A stretch of 64,000 nucleotides of DNA from Silvimonas amylolytica (GTDB lineage: Bacteria; Pseudomonadota; Gammaproteobacteria; Burkholderiales; Chitinibacteraceae). The stretch's first letter is position 1, and each line of letters opens with the position of its first letter. The notes under the pieces were generated by a model. That model made no database searches. It saw nothing but the letters and a program-made list of their open reading frames with translations, and was not told where the DNA came from. The position numbers were made by a program, and so were the translations under genes. The stretch is taken from NCBI RefSeq assembly GCF_014645555.1, contig NZ_BMLY01000002.1:186001-250000 (forward strand), in the 5' to 3' direction. Shown here piece after piece: positions 34,548 through 43,241 of the stretch.

Positions 34548-35060
34548 TTACTCCCCGTAAGGCCCCAGATAATCCAGCTTCCCGACATCCAGCCCATGCT
34601 GCCGCAAGATTGCGTGTGCAGTGGCGATGTGGAAATAGAAATTCGGGAGCACAAACGTCATCAGGTATTCGTCGCCGGTAAACGTGGTTTTGATGGTTGA
34701 AAAATCCAGCGTTACTTCCCGCGTATGCGTGCCATCAAGCTGTTGCGGCGTGATGGTGTCAAAAAATGCCTGCGTTTTCAGGATGCGGTTTTTCAACTCG
34801 CCAAACGTGGTCTCGCAATCCGGGAAACGGGGCACTTCAATGCCAACCAGACGGCCAATGGCATTTTTGGACGTGTCAGAGGCGCGCTGAATCTGCCCGG
34901 CCAACGGCAACATGTCTGTTGCGATGCGTGCATGGACGAGCACTTCAGGGGGCACTCCGGCGGCTTTGGCATGGGCATCGGCTTTGTCCAGATAACCTGC
35001 CAGGACCTGCAGACCACGCTGGAACACCGGGATGGAAAGGCGATACATCGATACAGCCAT
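34548..35060 (-). CDS. DUF1993 family protein
   Basis: 170 residues, helical, with the DUF1993 features MYRLSIPVFQRGL at the N-terminus, ARIATDMLPLAGQIQRASD in the middle and NFYFHIATAHAILRQHG near the end. The family is distantly related to DinB-like four-helix bundles; the histidines in the C-terminal helix could bind metal. The function is unknown. It is convergent with the MFS gene with a 16-bp gap. Confidence 0.88.
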   Translation of the reverse strand: MAVSMYRLSIPVFQRGLQVLAGYLDKADAHAKAAGVPPEVLVHARIATDMLPLAGQIQRASDTSKNAIGRLVGIEVPRFPDCETTFGELKNRILKTQAFFDTITPQQLDGTHTREVTLDFSTIKTTFTGDEYLMTFVLPNFYFHIATAHAILRQHGLDVGKLDYLGPYGE

Positions 35061-35219
35061 GACAGCGTCACTCCTGGATGGGTCTGCTAACGGTGGCGAC
35101 GATCCACCGAAAATTCAAGCCGTTGTCATCAGTATCGGCGATCCGTATCAATCATGATGCAGATTTTATGCGCGGGTAGCCGTCACCATCACGGCGTAAC
35201 GGCCACCCAAAGCAACACG

Positions 35220-36245
35220 TCAGAACGCGCGATCGGCCGGGTATGAACTCGTGAAGTCGTTTTGCCAGCGGAAATTGATAAACGACATCGTGACGGAGAC
35301 TTCCAGCCCTTCTACGAAGTGCCAGCACCCCACCGGCAGGAACAGGATTTCACCCGGGTTGAGCGTGCATTCCAGTGGGCGGACACGGCGCATTTCCGGG
35401 AACCGCTGCAGATCAATATTGCGCGCATCGACATAGGTAAAGCAGTGCTCGTGGTTGTACATGCTGGCGATTTCCGTCGCTGGAACCAGCACAATGCGTT
35501 TACGGCCAATGATCTGCGCCATGAAATTGTTGGTCAGATCATGATGGAACGGCGTGATGGTACCCGCCGGGCCAAACCACAAAAATCCGCTATCCTGGGA
35601 GGACGGGTCCAGGTATTCGGGTAGCGGCAGGACGTCGTTCCACAGTTCAGCCAGCGCAGCGCGATTGCGCGAGTCGTTGTAGGCCGTCATGTAGAAATCG
35701 TTGGTCGGGCTTTGGGCGCGCACCAGGTTCACGTACTCGGCGAAGCGCATGGTTTTTTCATGGCGCTTTTTATCGAGCTCATAGTGCTGGTTACTATTCC
35801 GGCCAAACTGCACCTGGACCTCGGCATTGCCACAACGGCTGGCAAAGTAATCAAGGCTCCATTTATTCATGGCCGGCCAGCGATCCATCATGCCGGTGAT
35901 AATGACCGGCCGCCCGGCGGTATAGAACTCATCAAAGAATTCGCGCGTACCCAACCGATGCCGCCGCGGGATTTCCGCCGCACGCAGGTGCTCCAGGCGG
36001 CGCAGGTTGTCCAGTACCCAGTCGCGCTTGGCCAGGCGGTTCTTTAAACGCTGTGCACCGGCCAGATAGGGGCTCTGCTGAGCCGCCTGAAGCTCCGTGA
36101 CCGCCATGTCCGGCGCAATACCGCCCGCGACCATGACTTGCAAAAGATCATTCGGGTTGCTGCCCAACAGCAAGTTCTCGGCTATCCAGCGCCGCCATTC
36201 ATTGTCGACGACGACCGTCGCTGCGGCCTGATTCTGAGTATCCAT
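35220..36245 (-). CDS. JmjC-like cupin (cupin_8) domain protein
   Basis: 341 residues from the ATG at 36245, which has AGGAGG close upstream. The first ~90 residues are helical; the rest is a JmjC-like barrel. Fe(II) ligands are H234-x-D236 (TPFHHDLTNN) and the distal H309 (GCWHFVEGL); a basic residue in GRKRIVLVP can bind 2-oxoglutarate. Related proteins hydroxylate ribosomal or other proteins, but the target here is unknown. It has no clear operon partner. Confidence 0.85.
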   Translation of the reverse strand: MDTQNQAAATVVVDNEWRRWIAENLLLGSNPNDLLQVMVAGGIAPDMAVTELQAAQQSPYLAGAQRLKNRLAKRDWVLDNLRRLEHLRAAEIPRRHRLGTREFFDEFYTAGRPVIITGMMDRWPAMNKWSLDYFASRCGNAEVQVQFGRNSNQHYELDKKRHEKTMRFAEYVNLVRAQSPTNDFYMTAYNDSRNRAALAELWNDVLPLPEYLDPSSQDSGFLWFGPAGTITPFHHDLTNNFMAQIIGRKRIVLVPATEIASMYNHEHCFTYVDARNIDLQRFPEMRRVRPLECTLNPGEILFLPVGCWHFVEGLEVSVTMSFINFRWQNDFTSSYPADRAF

Positions 36246-36457
36246 CCATCCTCCTTGTCCGGTCATTGCCGGTTTTACCCGTCGCTTCAAGCGCTTGGGC
36301 GATGTTGTCATGACACATTCAAGCGTACTTGCTGCTCCCTGGCGTGGGTAGCCTTTGCCCGCTGGACGTTTGTTAAACGAGACATTCGGCCAATCCACCC
36401 TGAGAACCGTGCAAGTCAGCAGCGTATGCTGACCATGTCATCCCACCGGAGCCCGCA

Positions 36458-36964
36458 ATGCGCTTTGCTGCTGCACCGTGGCCAACCACGCTCAAGCTCA
36501 CGTCCGCAGCTTGTACCATCGCGCTCGGCGCTGGCGCCTGCGTGTTGTATCACGTGCTCGGCAATACACCTCGCATCAATCCGGCACTCGCCGGGCTGGC
36601 TGGACTGCCACTGCTGGTCTTGCTGACCAGCGCGGCATACATCATTCGTGCCTACCGCATCGAAGGCGACGCCCTGGTGATAGAGCGACCCTGCTTTTCC
36701 ACCCGCATCCGCCTTTCCGGTTTGCGATCGGCCCGGCTGGACCCAGCGGCTTGCGAGGGCTCAATACGGCTGCGCGGGAATAGCGGGCTGTATTCGTTTT
36801 CGGGTCTGTATCGCAACAAGATGCTGGGTCAATACCGGCTTTACGCCACCGATCTGCAATGCGCTGTGATCCTCGAACTGCCGCAGCGCACGCTCGTCAT
36901 CACACCTGCGCAACCTCAGGCGCTGGTCGCTACGATCAGAGCGGCAAGAGGCCTGCAGAGTTAA
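36458..36964 (+). CDS. PH-like domain membrane protein
   Basis: 168 residues. Two N-terminal helices (about 12-32 and 43-62) are followed by a beta-rich domain (IIRAYRIEGDALVIERP, then VILELPQRTLVITPAQP), the pattern of bacterial PH-domain membrane proteins. The domain would lie in the cytoplasm. The function is unknown. It directly precedes the trypsin-fold gene on the same strand but has no overlap with it. Confidence 0.65.
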   Translation: MRFAAAPWPTTLKLTSAACTIALGAGACVLYHVLGNTPRINPALAGLAGLPLLVLLTSAAYIIRAYRIEGDALVIERPCFSTRIRLSGLRSARLDPAACEGSIRLRGNSGLYSFSGLYRNKMLGQYRLYATDLQCAVILELPQRTLVITPAQPQALVATIRAARGLQS

Positions 36965-37033
36965 TGTATCCGCGTGTATGGAAAACAACGCCGTGTATCT
37001 CTGAAATTGACGCAAAACTTACCATTTGCGAGG

Positions 37034-37936
37034 ATGGCGCAGCCTTTAATTGCCAAACTCAAAGAAATGATTCTGCGCGCTTCCAGCTTTGCCTTGCTGC
37101 TCTGTCTTGCGCTTCCCGCGCAGGCTGAGATCTATAAAACCAGGGACGCCAACGGAAATATCACGTTTACCGACGTAGACCCGAACGCACCCAATCAGGT
37201 ATCTGAAAACAAAGGCGCGCAAAGTTCCACAGTAAGGTCTACACGCCAGGTTACGACATTCAGCCGCTATGGCAGCTGGCGAACTTTACAGACCAGCACG
37301 GTGACGGTTCAGACTCGTGCGCCGGCCTCTGCCGCTGGCAGTGGTTTCCGGGTTGCCACAAACATGATTGTCACCAGCAAGCATCTGGTTCACGACTGCA
37401 GCCGGGTCATGATCGACAACAACCGCATGGCCATGCAGGTGGCGTTGAGCGGAGAAAGCGATCTGGCATTGATTCGGGACTATGGCAGCAGTGGTTCCAT
37501 GGTCAAATTTCGCAAAGATGAAGCACATGCCGGCGAGAGCGTCTTTGTCGGCGGGTTTCTTTCGCCCGCAGAAACAGGTGACCGCGCGGTACTCCACACG
37601 GCGAAAGTACAAGTAAAAAGCAGCGGTGCGGATCCGCATGTATTTGGCGTCACCGGAAACATAATGGCTGGTGCCAAAGGCGGGCCCATTCTGGATCAGG
37701 CCGGTCACCTGATCGGGCTGGTTTCGTTCAATACCAATACGGATACCGCCTCGCATGTGATCGAGGTGACGCCCAATGCGCAGAGCAGCCCGGCCATCAA
37801 GGGTTCAGAGATCACCCAGTTTCTGAAGGCAAACAGCGTCGAACCGCTGATCGCCGAAGCGAACCAGCCGGTCGAGCAAACGGTCATTGCCAATAACCTT
37901 GAACACGCTATGGTCACGATTACCTGCTATCGGTAA
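37034..37936 (+). CDS. Secreted trypsin-fold protein with DUF4124 domain and altered catalytic serine
   Basis: 300 residues. A signal peptide (ending LPAQA at about 31) is followed by a DUF4124 segment (EIYKTRDANGNITFTDV). The rest is a trypsin/HtrA-like fold. The expected His (H117, TSKHLV) and Asp (D143, ESDLALI) are present, but the nucleophile motif GNSGGP reads GAKGGP (213-218), putting lysine at the serine position. It is therefore probably a non-proteolytic binding protein. The start is uncertain; ATGs at 36974 and 37067 are alternatives. Confidence 0.75.
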   Translation: MAQPLIAKLKEMILRASSFALLLCLALPAQAEIYKTRDANGNITFTDVDPNAPNQVSENKGAQSSTVRSTRQVTTFSRYGSWRTLQTSTVTVQTRAPASAAGSGFRVATNMIVTSKHLVHDCSRVMIDNNRMAMQVALSGESDLALIRDYGSSGSMVKFRKDEAHAGESVFVGGFLSPAETGDRAVLHTAKVQVKSSGADPHVFGVTGNIMAGAKGGPILDQAGHLIGLVSFNTNTDTASHVIEVTPNAQSSPAIKGSEITQFLKANSVEPLIAEANQPVEQTVIANNLEHAMVTITCYR

Positions 37937-38121
37937 GACATACCGGTTTGTATGTTTTTGTGTCTATCCCGCCGCGATCAACCGCCTGTCATGCCACACC
38001 GACAACACATTGGCTAATGATTGCTACAGACCCACGGCAGCTTTAGCATCGCCGCGAATTTGCAATCGTTTTCAACAACGCCAGATACGGCGGAAACGCT
38101 TGAATGCGCGGGGATTTATTC

Positions 38122-39054
38122 ATGAAGCTGGTGCCTGACCACCCGACCCGATCTCTCCTGGGGCTTGCAGTACTTTGCGCCGCGCTCACGCTAGCTGCCT
38201 GCGGCGGCGGCGGCGGTGACAGTAGTAGCCAGGTCAGCGCGCCCGCCACGGCCACGCCGACGCCAACGCCGGCCGCTGCAACCAAAAGCTTCAAACGCGG
38301 CATCGCCTACGATGTGGCCAACAGTCAGGACCTGGCCGCGCTCTCGCCCGGCGTCAGTTGGTGGTACAACTGGGGGCTGAAGCCCAACAGCGGGCTGCCA
38401 GCGAATGCGCAGACGTCGGCGGGTATGGATTTCGTCCCCATGCTCTGGAACGATAATTTCGTCGACGCCGACGTCATTACCTATCTGAAAGCCAACCCCG
38501 CCATCAAATATCTGCTGGTACTCAACGAACCCAACCTCGTCGATCAGGCCAATATGACGCCTGCAGCGGCGGCCACGTTATGGCCGCGGTATGAAGCCAT
38601 CTCTGCGGCAACTGGCGTGAAACTGGTCGGGCCGGCCATGAACTGGGGCACGCTCTCGGGTTACAGCGACCCGGTAGTCTGGCTGGATGCCTTCTATGCC
38701 GCGTATCACGCTGCCAACAACAACCGTGATCCGCAGATCGACTACCTGGCCTTCCATTGGTATGACTATGGTTTGTCTGGTCAGCTGGACCGGTTGACCA
38801 AGTACGGCAAACCGTTCTGGGTGACCGAGTTTGCCAATTGGCATTCGCAAACCGATGGTGCCCAGATTGACACCCTGGCCAAGCAAGAAGCCCAGATGGC
38901 CGATATGGTCAACACCTGCGAAACGCGCCCGGACGTATTTCGCTATGCCTGGTTCACCGGGCGCATCAGTCCGGACCCGCACTTTGACAGCCTGCTGACC
39001 GGCACGGGCGTGCTCTCCGATCTGGGGAGCAAATACCTGATCCAGCCCTGGTAG
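38122..39054 (+). CDS. GH128-type glycoside hydrolase lipoprotein (copy 1)
   Basis: 310 residues. The lipobox LTLAAC (C27) and a Gly/Ser/Pro/Thr linker precede a catalytic domain that fits the 'glycosyl hydrolase catalytic core' family (GH128, beta-1,3-glucanases). Marker motifs are SWWYNWGLKP, the acid/base E136 in LVLNEPN, and the nucleophile E236 in WVTEFANW. It would sit on the outer or inner membrane facing out and cut beta-1,3-glucan of fungal or algal walls. A paralogue follows. The ATG at 38104 would add six residues. Confidence 0.88.
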   Translation: MKLVPDHPTRSLLGLAVLCAALTLAACGGGGGDSSSQVSAPATATPTPTPAAATKSFKRGIAYDVANSQDLAALSPGVSWWYNWGLKPNSGLPANAQTSAGMDFVPMLWNDNFVDADVITYLKANPAIKYLLVLNEPNLVDQANMTPAAAATLWPRYEAISAATGVKLVGPAMNWGTLSGYSDPVVWLDAFYAAYHAANNNRDPQIDYLAFHWYDYGLSGQLDRLTKYGKPFWVTEFANWHSQTDGAQIDTLAKQEAQMADMVNTCETRPDVFRYAWFTGRISPDPHFDSLLTGTGVLSDLGSKYLIQPW

Positions 39055-39130
39055 CTCTGACAGGCGCAAAAAGCCGGTCTGGCAGCACCCCGGCACAAGG
39101 CTGACGTCTGTCCGCAAGAATGGACCTGCG

Positions 39131-39159
39131 GCAGGAACCCGCCGAACGCGAGTTCCTGC
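39131..39159 (+). terminator. Hairpin after the first GH128 gene
   Basis: An 8-bp perfect stem GCAGGAAC / GTTCCTGC encloses a 13-base loop, with a loose T-containing tail. It may reduce read-through into the second copy. Confidence 0.4.
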
Positions 39160-39282
39160 GCCTTGGTCTATTTTAGTGGAGCCTTCGTCAAGGCGCCGCC
39201 CACTCTGTACTGGTCCGCCAGGTTTGCCCCGTGTTCCGCCGCACCCTGTCCGCCGGGTCAGTGCAATACAGGAGAACACATC

Positions 39283-40242
39283 ATGCACGGCCTCTCTCAG
39301 CACGAAGACCCCCACCGATTACGCTGGCTCATTCTTTTTGTCGCTACAGCCGGACTCTATGCGTGCGGTGGTGGCGATGACAGCAGCTCCGACTCCTCCA
39401 GCATGGCCCGCAGCACCAACAGCCTGACCCCTTCCAGCGTCACCCCGGTTCCCTCTGGCACCAGCAAAAGCACCAAACGCGGTATTGCAGGCGATCTGGG
39501 CGCCTACCCGGCCGATCTGCCCGTGGTCTCCAACGGCATTAGCTGGTGGTACAACTGGAGCCTGAAACCCAACGCCAATGTGCCCGCCGATTACATCGCG
39601 GCGTACAACATGGAATTCATCCCGATGATCAAGACGGGAGATTTCGTCGATCAGGATGTCATCAACTGGCTGCTGGCCAACCCCACCGTGAAATATCTAC
39701 TGGTGATCAACGAACCCAATAAAACCAAGCAAGCCAATATGAGCCCGTGGCAAGCGGTGGTGGTCTGGCCGCGGTTTGAGGCCATTGCCAGGCAGACTGG
39801 CGTCAAGCTGGTCGGGCCGGCCATGACCATGGGTAATATGCTGCATTACAGCGATCCGGTGGATTGGCTGGATAGTTTCATCGCCGACTACTACGCGCTA
39901 TATCACCGCAACCCGCAAATGGATTTCCTGGCTTTCCACTGGTACGACTACGGCCTGGCCGACGCGCTCGACCGACTGGATAAATACGGCAAGCAAATCT
40001 GGGTGACTGAGTTCGACAACTTCCACACAGCCAATGACGGGTTGCAGATCGATACCGAAGCCAAGGCGCTGACGCAGCAGGCCGACATGGTCAAGACGCT
40101 GGAAACGCGCAGCGACGTGTTCCGCTACGCCTGGTATACCGATCGCGTCACTGGCAATCCGGTTTATATCAATCTGCTAGCCGGGCCAGGGCAACTGACC
40201 AATATGGGTAGCCAGTATGTGAGCCTGCCCTGGATGTACTGA
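39283..40242 (+). CDS. GH128-type glycoside hydrolase lipoprotein (copy 2)
   Basis: 319 residues, clearly paralogous to the gene before it along the whole catalytic domain. Lipobox residues end at C28 (GLYACGG). The catalytic glutamates are E144 (VINEPN) and E243 (WVTEFDNF), and the aromatic cluster SWWYNWSLKP is kept. GGAGA precedes the ATG. The two copies differ mostly in the linker and in surface loops, so they may prefer different glucan chain lengths; that is inference. Confidence 0.88.
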   Translation: MHGLSQHEDPHRLRWLILFVATAGLYACGGGDDSSSDSSSMARSTNSLTPSSVTPVPSGTSKSTKRGIAGDLGAYPADLPVVSNGISWWYNWSLKPNANVPADYIAAYNMEFIPMIKTGDFVDQDVINWLLANPTVKYLLVINEPNKTKQANMSPWQAVVVWPRFEAIARQTGVKLVGPAMTMGNMLHYSDPVDWLDSFIADYYALYHRNPQMDFLAFHWYDYGLADALDRLDKYGKQIWVTEFDNFHTANDGLQIDTEAKALTQQADMVKTLETRSDVFRYAWYTDRVTGNPVYINLLAGPGQLTNMGSQYVSLPWMY

Positions 40243-40268
40243 CAGTTTGATCATGCCCCACATCGACT

Positions 40269-40295
40269 GGAAACGGTGGGGTGCCCACCGTTTCT
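40269..40295 (+). terminator. Strong hairpin after the second GH128 gene
   Basis: An 11-bp stem GAAACGGTGGG / CCCACCGTTTC with a three-base loop. No T run follows, so it may work with Rho or as an mRNA end-protecting stem. Confidence 0.45.
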
Positions 40296-40570
40296 GCGTG
40301 TGGCGTGCGTGCTCCGTGTCCTTGCCTTTCAGCGCTCCTCGCCGCCACCGGTCGACGACAATCGGCGCAATCAATTTGCGTGTCATTCATCTATACGTCT
40401 AGCAAAAAACAGCGCTATCACGCTTGCCCGCGATAAGTGATCCATACCCGAAATACCCTCTATGTGTCGGTTTTTAAGGGTTTTTTCGGTCACAAAACTG
40501 CAAATCTGTCTCCCTACCGTTGCGGCACGCCGCATACCGGCAGCTCAAATAACAGCATGGAGACGAGACA
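40296..40570. promoter_or_regulatory. Intergenic region before the phospholipase C gene
   Basis: The gap from the second GH128 gene to the phospholipase C gene is 328 bp. Besides the hairpin at its start it holds no convincing gene. A GGAGACGAGACA ribosome binding site lies just before 40571, and the promoter should be here, but no clean -35/-10 pair stands out. Confidence 0.35.
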
Positions 40571-42835
40571 ATGGATCAGCAGTTTGATGGTTTTAATCGC
40601 CGGCGTTTCATGAAAGGCGCAGCCGCTGCGCTGGCCGGCACAGTGTTACCTGGCGGTCTGCAGCGGGTACTGGCGGCGCCTGCGGCCACGGGGACACTGG
40701 GCTCCATCGCCCACGTGGTGATTTTCTCCCAGGAAAACCGCTCGTTTGACCATTACTTTGGGTCGCTCAACGGGGTCTCCGGTTTTGGCGATAACCACCC
40801 GTTATTGCAAAACGCCGCCAATGGCGTTGCCAATGTGTTCTATCAGAAAAACGGCAGCGTCATCCAATGTCCGTTTCACCACAATCTGAAAACCACTGCG
40901 GCCGAATGCGCGGCTGATGTAGCACACGACTGGTCCACCGGCCATACAGGTTGGGATAACGGCAAACTGGATAAGTGGTACGCAGCCAAAGGCGGCCTTT
41001 CCATGGGCTACTTCAACCGCCAGGACATCCCGTGGCATTACGCGCTGGCCGATAATTTCACCGTGTGCGATCACTATTTTCACTCGGTGATGGGCCCAAC
41101 CAACCCCAACCGGCTGTATTTGATGTCGGGCACGATCGACCCACAAGGCAAGAATGGCGGCCCGGTCACTGACAATAGCGAGAAAGGCTACACCTGGACG
41201 ACCTACGCAGAGCGCTTGCAAGCCGCGGGCATCAGCTGGCGCGTCTATCAGGAACAAGACAATTTCGACGATAACGCGCTGGCCTGGTTCAATAACTTCA
41301 AGAATGCCGGCACCTCCTCGCCGCTCTATACCAACGGCATGCAGCGCCGCACACCCGCCCAGTTTGCGGCGGATGTCGCGAACGACCAGTTGCCAGCAGT
41401 CTCTTGGGTCATCGCCCCAGCCTCTCTGTCTGAACACCCGGATTACGGCCCCAACCCCGGCGCCAACTATGTGAACCAGTACCTCACCGCCCTCGTGAGC
41501 AACCCGGCGGTATGGCAAAAGACCGTGTTTTTTCTGGTGTACGACGAAAACGGCGGATTCTTTGACCATGCCATTGCGCCGGTCGCCCCCACCGGCACAA
41601 CCGACGAATTTGTCTCCGGTGTGCCGATTGGCCTTGGCGGACGGATTCCGGCGTTGGTGATTTCGCCCTGGTCAAAAGGCGGTTATGTGGCCAGTGAAGT
41701 GTTCGATCACACCTCCACCCTGCGTTTCCTTGAAGCCTGGACGGGCGTGCAGGAGCCCAATATCAGTGCCTGGCGCCGCAAAATCTGCGGTGATCTGACC
41801 AGCACGTTCAACTTCACTGCAAGCGATTACGCCTTCCCGACGCTCCCAGACACCGCCGCGCAGGCCGCGAATGCCGCCAATGAATGCAAGAATTTGCCAG
41901 CAGCGACCCCGATCGCAACGACCACACCGCCCACCCAGGAAACTGGCCCACGCCTGGCGCGAGTCCAACCGTATCAGCTGAATGCCTGGGGTGGCGCAGA
42001 CCGCAGCGCCGGCCGCTACTGGATCTACATGACCAATCAAGGCCCGCAGGACGTGATGATGTCGGCCTACGTCAACGCTTACCGCACCGACGGGCCATGG
42101 CGTTATCAGGTTACGGGTACGGGCGTGCAATCGTCTGACTATTTCAGCGTCAACACCTACGGCGGCGGCAAGTACGATCTCAGCGTGTATGGCCCTAACC
42201 GTTTCTACCGCCGCTTCGCTGGCAATATCTCTGCCACGGCCTGGCAGAATCAGCCCGAGCCGGAAGTCACCATCACGATCAGCACTGCCGGTACCCCGAT
42301 TGCACTGACCTTCAGCAATACCGCCAATATTTCCGCGACCTTCACCGTGACCCGTCGCAATGCCCCGGCCGGTGGCGCGGGTGGCCAGGTGTGGACGGTG
42401 ACCGTGCCAGCAGGTCAGAGCACGGGTCAGAGTTTCCCCACCCACGCCGACTGGTACGACTACCTGGTGACATTGAGCGGCGATACTTTGTTTGCACGGG
42501 AATTTGCAGGGCACATCGAAGGCGCGGTCGGTACCACCGAGCAGCCGTTCACCGCCATCGTGGCCACCCCTACGCCTGCGCCGTCACCAACCCCTGCCCC
42601 GACGCCAGCACCGTCCCCGGTGGCCACGCCCGCGCCTGCGGCGACACCCGCCACGGCGCCAGCAGCAGCCAGCGCCTGCGGCACGCCGTGGAATAGCAGC
42701 ACCGTCTACGCCAATGCAGGCCAGACGGTGAGCTATCAGGGCCACAACTATCAAAACAAATGGTGGACTCAGGGGGACAACCCTGGCCAAAGCGGCCAAT
42801 ACGGGCCTTGGCAAGACCTGGGCGCGTGCAGTTAA
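40571..42835 (+). CDS. Tat-exported phosphocholine-type phospholipase C with C-terminal chitin-binding module
   Basis: 754 residues. The order is: Tat signal (NRRRFMKGAAAALAG, residues ~10-24), phosphoesterase catalytic domain (about 45-440) with VVIFSQENRSFDHYFGSLNG, YDENGGFFDH and SEHPDYGPNPGA, two C-terminal DUF756 repeats (about 455-545 and 555-645), a Pro/Ala/Thr linker (about 650-690) and a CBM5/12 module (about 696-754, WNSSTVYANAGQTVSY, WWTQGDNP). Phospholipases C of this family split phosphatidylcholine or sphingomyelin. The added module is closely similar to that of the chitinase at 2223 and would tether the enzyme to fungal or arthropod chitin. Confidence 0.93.
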   Translation: MDQQFDGFNRRRFMKGAAAALAGTVLPGGLQRVLAAPAATGTLGSIAHVVIFSQENRSFDHYFGSLNGVSGFGDNHPLLQNAANGVANVFYQKNGSVIQCPFHHNLKTTAAECAADVAHDWSTGHTGWDNGKLDKWYAAKGGLSMGYFNRQDIPWHYALADNFTVCDHYFHSVMGPTNPNRLYLMSGTIDPQGKNGGPVTDNSEKGYTWTTYAERLQAAGISWRVYQEQDNFDDNALAWFNNFKNAGTSSPLYTNGMQRRTPAQFAADVANDQLPAVSWVIAPASLSEHPDYGPNPGANYVNQYLTALVSNPAVWQKTVFFLVYDENGGFFDHAIAPVAPTGTTDEFVSGVPIGLGGRIPALVISPWSKGGYVASEVFDHTSTLRFLEAWTGVQEPNISAWRRKICGDLTSTFNFTASDYAFPTLPDTAAQAANAANECKNLPAATPIATTTPPTQETGPRLARVQPYQLNAWGGADRSAGRYWIYMTNQGPQDVMMSAYVNAYRTDGPWRYQVTGTGVQSSDYFSVNTYGGGKYDLSVYGPNRFYRRFAGNISATAWQNQPEPEVTITISTAGTPIALTFSNTANISATFTVTRRNAPAGGAGGQVWTVTVPAGQSTGQSFPTHADWYDYLVTLSGDTLFAREFAGHIEGAVGTTEQPFTAIVATPTPAPSPTPAPTPAPSPVATPAPAATPATAPAAASACGTPWNSSTVYANAGQTVSYQGHNYQNKWWTQGDNPGQSGQYGPWQDLGACS

Positions 42836-42847
42836 GTTGTGCCACAC

Positions 42848-42882
42848 AACAACAAAGCCGCCGCAATGGTGGCTTTGTTGTT
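42848..42882. terminator. Long-stem terminator after the phospholipase C gene
   Basis: A 15-bp stem (AACAACAAAGCCGCC / GGTGGCTTTGTTGTT, one G-T pair) with a short loop begins 13 bp after the stop codon. It is nearly symmetric, so it could also act from the other strand. Confidence 0.7.
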
Positions 42883-42913
42883 GACGGCAACCGGGCCGAT
42901 GATCGCCAGGACG

Positions 42914-43142
42914 TTAGCGCGCGAGTACCGCAGCGTAGTCAGCCTGGAGACGGACCTGGTGTCTGGCTTTCATCACAAAAATCAGGTCGGCCCAGCGAAT
43001 GTATTCAACGCTTACGCGCAGCGGGACACCTGGGCGGTGTCCTGGCAGAAGGTGGGTCCATGCCGGGGGTCTTGTGCCAGATTTGTTCTGCGACGGGACG
43101 GCGCTATTGATCACAACTACAAATAAACAGCACCTTGCTCAT
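42914..43142 (-). pseudogene. Degraded low-molecular-weight phosphatase-like gene
   Basis: On the minus strand the ATG at 43142 opens with MSKVLFICS, the start of small LMW-phosphatase family proteins, and continues to RRPVAEQIW, but with a stop codon at codon 13. A shift to another frame then gives IRWADLIFVMKARHQVRLQ, matching the WADLIFVMEKxHRxxL hallmark of the same family. The C-terminal DIPDDY-type segment is missing. The same order of motifs spread over two frames with stops indicates a dead gene. It is convergent with the phospholipase C gene. Confidence 0.6.
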
Positions 43143-43241
43143 CCCGGCAGCCTGCGGGTTGATTTGTGCCAATGCGGGCCGATTTGACAATCACGCCCGG
43201 CAATTGCCGATCACATTACTCCCCGATCAAGGAAGGACTCC

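Noticed and set aside
42839-43126. 95-codon open frame on the plus strand after the phospholipase C gene
   Set aside because: It starts inside the terminator stem, has no ribosome binding site, and the opposite strand carries recognisable phosphatase remnants.
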